Shown here: piece after piece, positions 23,882 through 27,239 of the stretch
Layout: every line of letters starts with the position of its first letter
How positions within the stretch are numbered: the first letter of the stretch is position 1
Origin: CAYZJV01 sp964616275
GTDB taxonomy: Bacteria > Spirochaetota > Spirochaetia > Sphaerochaetales > Sphaerochaetaceae
DNA length: 27,239 nt
Direction of reading: 5' to 3'
NCBI GenBank assembly: GCA_964616275.1
Contig: CAZTUL010000029.1
Span: forward strand, 1-27,239
Program-made: the position numbers and the translations under genes
Notes under the pieces: model-generated
Told to the model about the DNA's origin: nothing
What the model saw: the letters and a program-made list of their open reading frames with translations, nothing else
Database searches by the model: none

Positions 23882-23910
23882 AAAAAAACGGAACCATTTC
23901 TGGTTCCGTT
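23882..23910 (-). terminator. Rho-independent terminator of the infC-rpmI-rplT operon
   Basis: A perfect 10-bp stem (AACGGAACCA with TGGTTCCGTT) around a 4-nt loop is followed on the minus strand by a T-run. It lies about 30 nt after the coiled-coil gene and about 33 nt before the 6S RNA, so it separates the two transcripts. Confidence 0.93.
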
Positions 23911-23939
23911 TCGCAGAATAATGGTGCGTTCACCCTTAA

Positions 23940-24278
23940 CTATACAAGGTCGTCTAAAGATACCTCTTCTATGGTAGTTCCTGCACCACCGGTAAAGCTA
24001 TCGGCAGTCTCCAAATCTCCAGCAAGGGTGTCCATAATATCAATATCATCCAAACCATCGATTGAATCGAGATGTTCAAGAGCGTTATTGATGCTCTCTT
24101 CGATAAGTTTACTGTCTGCACTGAAATTGTCTGCATACTTTTGAAGTTCTTCGTTGTGAACGGAGAGCACTTCAACCTCGTCATTCAGTTCTTCAATCTT
24201 TTTTTCAAGATTTCTAATCAGTACTGTAGCTTTAACAATTCGTTGTTCCAACAATTGCACTTTATCGAGAGTCGTCAT
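23940..24278 (-). CDS. Short coiled-coil protein (ZapB-like?), function uncertain
   Basis: A 112-aa acidic protein. Residues about 3-50 form a strong heptad-type coiled coil (LEQRIVKATVLIRNLEKKIE, then LNDEVEVLSVHNEELQKY), which recalls ZapA/ZapB-type cell-division proteins. The C-terminus is acidic and glycine-poor until FTGGAGTT, and ends in EVSLDDLV. I choose ATG 24278 because AAGGAGG lies 8 nt upstream; a GTG at 24287 would overlap that site. It is the last gene of the infC-rpmI-rplT operon, 28 nt after rplT, and is followed by the terminator. The cell-division assignment is only a resemblance. Confidence 0.7.
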   Translation of the reverse strand: MTTLDKVQLLEQRIVKATVLIRNLEKKIEELNDEVEVLSVHNEELQKYADNFSADSKLIEESINNALEHLDSIDGLDDIDIMDTLAGDLETADSFTGGAGTTIEEVSLDDLV

Positions 24279-24306
24279 ATAGGACACCTCCTTGTGTCAA
24301 ATTGTA

Positions 24307-24663
24307 TTAATTCAAGACTTTCTTGACTTGAGAAACCAGTTGAGAGAAGGCTGCTTTGTCTTCAATTGCCATATTAGACAGTGCCTTTCTGTTAATCTCA
24401 ATATTTGCAAGCTTTAAGCCATGCATGAATTGAGAGTAATTTAACCCTTCTGATTGAGCACCAGCAGAAATTCTGGCAATCCAGAGTGATCGGAAATCTC
24501 TCTTCTTTCGTCTTCGGTCCCTATAGGCATACTGTCCAGCCTTGGCAACCGCATCTTTGGCAGTACGATAGTTGGTACTTCTGCGTCCCCAATATCCTTT
24601 TGCCTGATCGAGAATCTTCTTTCTTCGGTCCTTATGTTTTGTTCCATCTACTGCTCTTGGCAT
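24307..24663 (-). CDS. rplT: 50S ribosomal protein L20
   Basis: An early assembly protein of the large ribosomal subunit that binds 23S rRNA. The 118-aa product has the basic N-terminal helix (HKDRRKKILDQAKGYWGRRS) followed by AGQYAYRDRRRKKRDFRSLW and IARISAGAQSEGLNYSQFMH, nearly invariant in L20. AGGAGG lies about 10 nt upstream of the ATG. It follows rpmI by 13 nt. L20 represses its own operon in bacteria studied, by binding leader or intercistronic mRNA. Confidence 0.98.
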   Translation of the reverse strand: MPRAVDGTKHKDRRKKILDQAKGYWGRRSTNYRTAKDAVAKAGQYAYRDRRRKKRDFRSLWIARISAGAQSEGLNYSQFMHGLKLANIEINRKALSNMAIEDKAAFSQLVSQVKKVLN

Positions 24664-24676
24664 ACGTCACTTCCTC

Positions 24677-24877
24677 CTAAAATTCGTACGGTAGCAAGAC
24701 TTTTACTTTCTTGGTTTCCGCTTCGCTGAGCACACCAATGTGGCGGAGATTCCGCTTTCTTTTTGTGCTCTTCTTAGTAAGGATGTGTCGGAGACCCTGC
24801 TTTTTGTAGCGGACCTTTCCGGACCCAGTAACTGAGTACCGCTTTGCTGCGGATTTTCTTGTTTTCATTTTTGGCAT
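24677..24877 (-). CDS. rpmI: 50S ribosomal protein L35
   Basis: A small basic protein of the large subunit. The 66-aa product has the family pattern PKMKTRKSAAKRYSVTGSGK and then HILTKKSTKRKRNLR. The length is typical (64-66 aa). The ATG at 24877 is preceded by AGAGGT 6 nt upstream. It sits between infC and rplT in the conserved order. Confidence 0.98.
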   Translation of the reverse strand: MPKMKTRKSAAKRYSVTGSGKVRYKKQGLRHILTKKSTKRKRNLRHIGVLSEAETKKVKVLLPYEF

Positions 24878-24935
24878 GAATTACCTCTTTTGCGCCCACA
24901 AGGAACAAGAACCCCTTTGAGCTGCTGTATTATCT

Positions 24936-24950
24936 CATCCCAACGGGATG
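24936..24950 (-). promoter_or_regulatory. Hairpin in the infC-rpmI spacer
   Basis: CATCCC and GGGATG form a 6-bp stem with a 3-nt loop, 3 nt after the infC stop. There is no T-run on the minus strand, so it is not a terminator for the operon. The place corresponds to the intercistronic region where L20 binds in E. coli, so a control role is possible. Confidence 0.4.
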
Positions 24951-24953
24951 TTT

Positions 24954-25484
24954 TTAACGTTTTCCTTTGGCAGGACTGATGATAAGACTCATCATCCTTC
25001 CCTCCATCATAGCTTGTCGATCAAGATTGAATTTAACCTCACGCTCGGTAAGTATTTGTAGAATAGTATCGAGTACAACTTTACCTAATTCTGTATGGGC
25101 TAACTCTCTGCCACGGAATCGTACGGAAATCTTTACCTTATTTCCTTCACCGAGAAACTCAGCTATAGCCTTTGTTTTGAACTCCATGTCGTGGCGTTCA
25201 ATTTTAGGTTGCATACGAATCTCTTTGAGTTTTACAACTGTCTGATTCTTCTTTGCTTCCCGATTGCGTTTCTCTTGTTCGTACCGATACTTTCCATAGT
25301 CGAGTATCTTGCACACTGGAGGATTCGCATTAGGAGAGACCTCTACCAAATCCAAACCTGCCTCTTCAGCAAGGTCTATGGCGGCAAAGGTGTTCATTAC
25401 ACCTTTCTGTTCTCCCTCAGCATCGATAACGAATACCTCTCGTGCCCGAATCTGTCTGTTAATCCTCAATTCTTTCGTAGCCAA
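24954..25484 (-). CDS. infC: Translation initiation factor IF-3
   Basis: Binds the 30S subunit, prevents premature joining of 50S and checks initiator tRNA-start codon pairing. The 176-aa product has the N-domain (INRQIRAREVFVIDAEGEQK, LDLVEVSPNANPPVCKILDYGK), a basic linker and the C-domain (KEIRMQPKIERHDMEFKTK, VKISVRFRGRELAH). The start codon is TTG at 25484, with AAGGAG 5 nt upstream (25490-25495) and no nearby in-frame ATG. Unusual infC start codons are known, for example ATT in E. coli, where IF-3 discriminates against its own mRNA. It heads the infC-rpmI-rplT operon. Confidence 0.97.
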   Translation of the reverse strand: MATKELRINRQIRAREVFVIDAEGEQKGVMNTFAAIDLAEEAGLDLVEVSPNANPPVCKILDYGKYRYEQEKRNREAKKNQTVVKLKEIRMQPKIERHDMEFKTKAIAEFLGEGNKVKISVRFRGRELAHTELGKVVLDTILQILTEREVKFNLDRQAMMEGRMMSLIISPAKGKR

Positions 25485-25500
25485 TCGTTCTCCTTGTGTC

Positions 25501-25542
25501 TCAATGAAACCGCATTGATGGATTTGTAGGGTAAAACCCTAC
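25501..25542 (-). promoter_or_regulatory. Two-hairpin leader of infC
   Basis: The predicted transcript start is near 25543. Immediately after it, GTAGGG (25537-25542, minus strand) and CCCTAC (25526-25531) form a 6-bp 5'-terminal hairpin with a 5-nt loop. A second hairpin, TCAATG (25513-25518) with CATTGA (25501-25506), ends 6 nt before the ribosome-binding site. It could stabilise the mRNA or control infC translation. Confidence 0.55.
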
Positions 25543-25549
25543 CCGCAAA

Positions 25550-25579
25550 ACTATAGCACAAGGCCCCCACATGCGTCAA
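25550..25579 (-). promoter_or_regulatory. Promoter of infC-rpmI-rplT
   Basis: On the minus strand TTGACG (25574-25579) is followed after 18 nt by TATAGT (25550-25555), with an extended -10 TG one base before it. The start would be near 25543. The -35 box lies within the loop of the hairpin that follows fba. Confidence 0.75.
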
Positions 25580-25588
25580 AGGGGGACC
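25562..25588 (-). terminator. Terminator-like hairpin after fba
   Basis: On the minus strand GGTCCCCC and GGGGGCC form a GC-rich stem with one bulged base and a 12-nt loop, 23 nt after the fba stop. Only a short T-pair follows, so it may terminate weakly or protect the fba mRNA 3' end. Confidence 0.5.
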
Positions 25589-25611
25589 TCGCCAATTATG
25601 ATAATCTTTGG

Positions 25612-26604
25612 TTATGCTTGACCAGCAGAGCCAAGAACATCGGAATTTTTATGCATATACATCTCTTTTAGAGCTGCACGTGCTGGTCCAAGATATTTTC
25701 TCGGGTCAAATTCTGAAGGTTTATCGTTCATAACTTTTCGAATTGCTGCAGTCATAGCGAGTCTTCCATCGCTATCGATGTTGATCTTACACACTGCAGA
25801 TTTAGCAGCTTTGCGAAGTTGTTCTTCTGGAATTCCCACAGAATCTTTCAGCTGTCCGCCGTTCTCATTAATCATCTTCACATACTCTTGTGGAACTGAT
25901 GATGATCCATGAAGTACAATCGGAAATCCTGGAAGTTCTTTTTCAATCTCTTCAAGAATGTCGAAGCGAAGCGGTGGTGGAATCAGAACCCCGTCTTCGT
26001 TGCGAGTGCATTGTTCCGGTTTGAATTTATTTGCGCCATGGCTGGTACCAATGGAAATCGCAAGAGAATCAACGCCGGTCTTATTCACAAAATCAATTAC
26101 TTCTGAGGGTTGTGTGTACGTGGAGTGCTCAGCGACTACATCATCTTCAATACCAGCAAGCACTCCGAGTTCACCTTCAACAGTAACGTCGTGTGCGTGT
26201 GCATATTCGACTACTTTTTTCGTAAGTGCTACGTTTTCCTCATATGGGAAGTGAGATCCGTCGATCATCACTGAGGAGAACCCGTTATCAATGCACTCTT
26301 TGCATGTTTCGAATGAATCGCCATGATCAAGATGGAGTACTATGGGAATTTCGTACCCAAGCTCCTTGGCGTATTCACCGGCTCCTTTTGCCATGTTTCG
26401 TAATAGGTTAAGGTTCGCATAATCCCTAGCTCCCTTAGAAACCTGCAGGATAACTGGTGATTGTGTTTCCACGCAAGCCTGAATTATTGCCTGAAGCTGC
26501 TCCATGTTGTTGAAATTGTATGCAGGAATTGCATACCCGCCCTTTACGGCCTTTGCAAACATCTCTTTAGTGTTGACCAAACCAAGGTCTTTGTATGAAG
26601 TCAT
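25612..26604 (-). CDS. fba: Fructose-bisphosphate aldolase, class II
   Basis: A zinc-dependent enzyme splitting fructose-1,6-bisphosphate into dihydroxyacetone phosphate and glyceraldehyde-3-phosphate. Motifs include IPAYNFNNMEQLQAI near the N-terminus, the metal-binding and catalytic IVLHLDHGDSFETCK, VMIDGSHFPYEENV, VEGELGVLAGIED, and SIGTSHGANKF. LHGSSSVP binds zinc and phosphate. I choose ATG 26604 (330 aa) because GAAGGAG lies 11 nt upstream; a GTG at 26616 would overlap that site. The length of about 330 fits the longer class IIB form found in many anaerobes. A promoter-like pair lies just upstream. Confidence 0.97.
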   Translation of the reverse strand: MTSYKDLGLVNTKEMFAKAVKGGYAIPAYNFNNMEQLQAIIQACVETQSPVILQVSKGARDYANLNLLRNMAKGAGEYAKELGYEIPIVLHLDHGDSFETCKECIDNGFSSVMIDGSHFPYEENVALTKKVVEYAHAHDVTVEGELGVLAGIEDDVVAEHSTYTQPSEVIDFVNKTGVDSLAISIGTSHGANKFKPEQCTRNEDGVLIPPPLRFDILEEIEKELPGFPIVLHGSSSVPQEYVKMINENGGQLKDSVGIPEEQLRKAAKSAVCKINIDSDGRLAMTAAIRKVMNDKPSEFDPRKYLGPARAALKEMYMHKNSDVLGSAGQA

Positions 26605-26647
26605 ACGGATTTTCACTCCTTCATTAGGTAAGTTTTGTATCTACCTC

Positions 26648-26677
26648 AATCTACTTCGTTTACTTCCTGTTGGTCAA
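26648..26677 (-). promoter_or_regulatory. Possible fba promoter
   Basis: On the minus strand TTGACC (26672-26677) precedes TAGATT (26648-26653) by 18 nt. The -35 overlaps the tatD stop codon, and the start would be near 26641, leaving a leader of about 37 nt. Confidence 0.45.
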
Positions 26678-27239
26678 CCATCGTTGTGATTTGGAGGAAA
26701 GAGCCTAGTAAAATTGGAGAGTACTTCCTGTGCGAGTGCATCGAAAGAGGTTTGTCTTACTTCAGCTGCTTTTTTATAAATTTCAACGATTCTGAATGGT
26801 GTGTTGATTTTTCCCCTATACGGTTCTGGTGAAAGGTAGGGGCTGTCTGTTTCCAATAGGAGACGATCCAATGGAATAGATGCGAGTACTTCTCTCAATG
26901 CTTCATTCTTTTTATACGTAATGGGACCTGCAAAGGAGATGTAGAGCCCCTGTGCTAGTGCCGCTTCAGCTAAAGCCTTTGAACTGGAAAAGCAGTGCAT
27001 AATTCCACCACGAACTAGTTGTGTATGTTGAAGTTCCTGAATCATATCTTCATCGGCATCCCTTGCATGGATTACTATTGGAAGTTGCAATTCATTTGCT
27101 AATTCTATTTGTAGCCGAAATAGCTGTTTCTGCCGCTCAGTTGTCCCATAATTCCAATAATAATCCAAACCGATTTCCCCAATCGCATCAATCGGCTTGT
27201 TCATAATAGTATTACGGAAACGCTCGACTATCTGTTCAA
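26674..27239 (-). CDS. tatD: TatD-family metal-dependent hydrolase, partial
   Basis: The C-terminal part of a TatD-type nuclease (TIM-barrel amidohydrolase fold, 3'-5' DNase activity in studied members). The reading frame stays open to the window edge (27239), so the N-terminus, including the HxH metal site, lies outside. About 188 codons are present of a usual 255-265. Visible metal and active-site residues are Glu in AIGEIGLDYYW, His in VIHARDAD, His in IMHCFSS and Asp in LLETDSPYLSPEPYRGK. It is upstream of fba on the same strand with 69 nt between them. Confidence 0.92.
   Translation of the reverse strand, partial: EQIVERFRNTIMNKPIDAIGEIGLDYYWNYGTTERQKQLFRLQIELANELQLPIVIHARDADEDMIQELQHTQLVRGGIMHCFSSSKALAEAALAQGLYISFAGPITYKKNEALREVLASIPLDRLLLETDSPYLSPEPYRGKINTPFRIVEIYKKAAEVRQTSFDALAQEVLSNFTRLFPPNHNDG

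Noticed and set aside
24879..24955. Rho-independent terminator between infC and rpmI
   Set aside because: The hairpin has T residues only on the plus-strand side, the wrong side for these minus-strand genes.
1..27239. CRISPR array, tRNA genes, insertion sequences, prophage or toxin-antitoxin genes
   Set aside because: No spaced direct repeats, cloverleaf sequences, transposase or integrase motifs, or small paired toxin-like genes were found on either strand.

Overview
The window looks like a stretch of core chromosome from a diderm (Gram-negative-type) bacterium of moderate GC. A lipoprotein, a barrel-like outer-membrane protein and periplasmic binding proteins indicate an outer membrane. 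The gene content is compatible with a spirochaete, but that is an impression from gene content with low-to-moderate confidence. No tRNA, rRNA, CRISPR array, insertion sequence or phage gene was seen. A run of exactly 100 N (15933-16032) inside one gene shows that this is a scaffolded draft.

Layout. 1-1979: glnS (minus) with its terminator, then a divergent intergenic region with nested inverted repeats. 1980-6697 (plus): a MATE exporter, a membrane-anchored HtrA-type protease and uvrB. 6709-8261 (minus): a caspase-fold lipoprotein coupled by an ATGA overlap to a small exported barrel-like protein. 8328-12304 (minus): a thiamine ABC transporter, thiB-thiP-thiQ, behind a clear promoter and a TPP riboswitch. 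12340-15160 (minus): nikR-znuC-znuB-znuA, a metal ABC transporter led by a NikR-family regulator, with a 28-bp operator-like palindrome upstream of nikR.

15209-17510 (plus): nnr (NAD(P)HX repair, interrupted by the gap), a small membrane protein and a MutT-like Nudix hydrolase. The nnr promoter abuts its start codon. 17535-20281 (minus): glgA-glgC for glycogen synthesis. 20354-23849 (minus): 6S RNA followed 20 nt later by a TPR protein, tsaE, tsaB and trxB. 23882-25579 (minus): infC-rpmI-rplT plus a short coiled-coil gene, with a structured infC leader. 25612 to the end (minus): class II fructose-bisphosphate aldolase and a truncated tatD.

Most genes are housekeeping: translation (glnS, infC, rpmI, rplT, tsaB/tsaE), repair and sanitation (uvrB, Nudix, nnr), redox (trxB), and glycolysis/glycogen storage. 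The less ordinary parts are four. The NikR-family regulator has lost three of its four canonical nickel ligands yet keeps a NikR-like operator, and it is linked to an ABC transporter whose binding protein also lacks one expected ligand. A caspase-like lipoprotein is paired with a barrel-like protein. An unannotated-looking but clear 6S RNA heads an operon. Several genes have non-ATG or possibly leaderless starts. Nothing in the window amounts to an obvious new defence or biosynthetic system.
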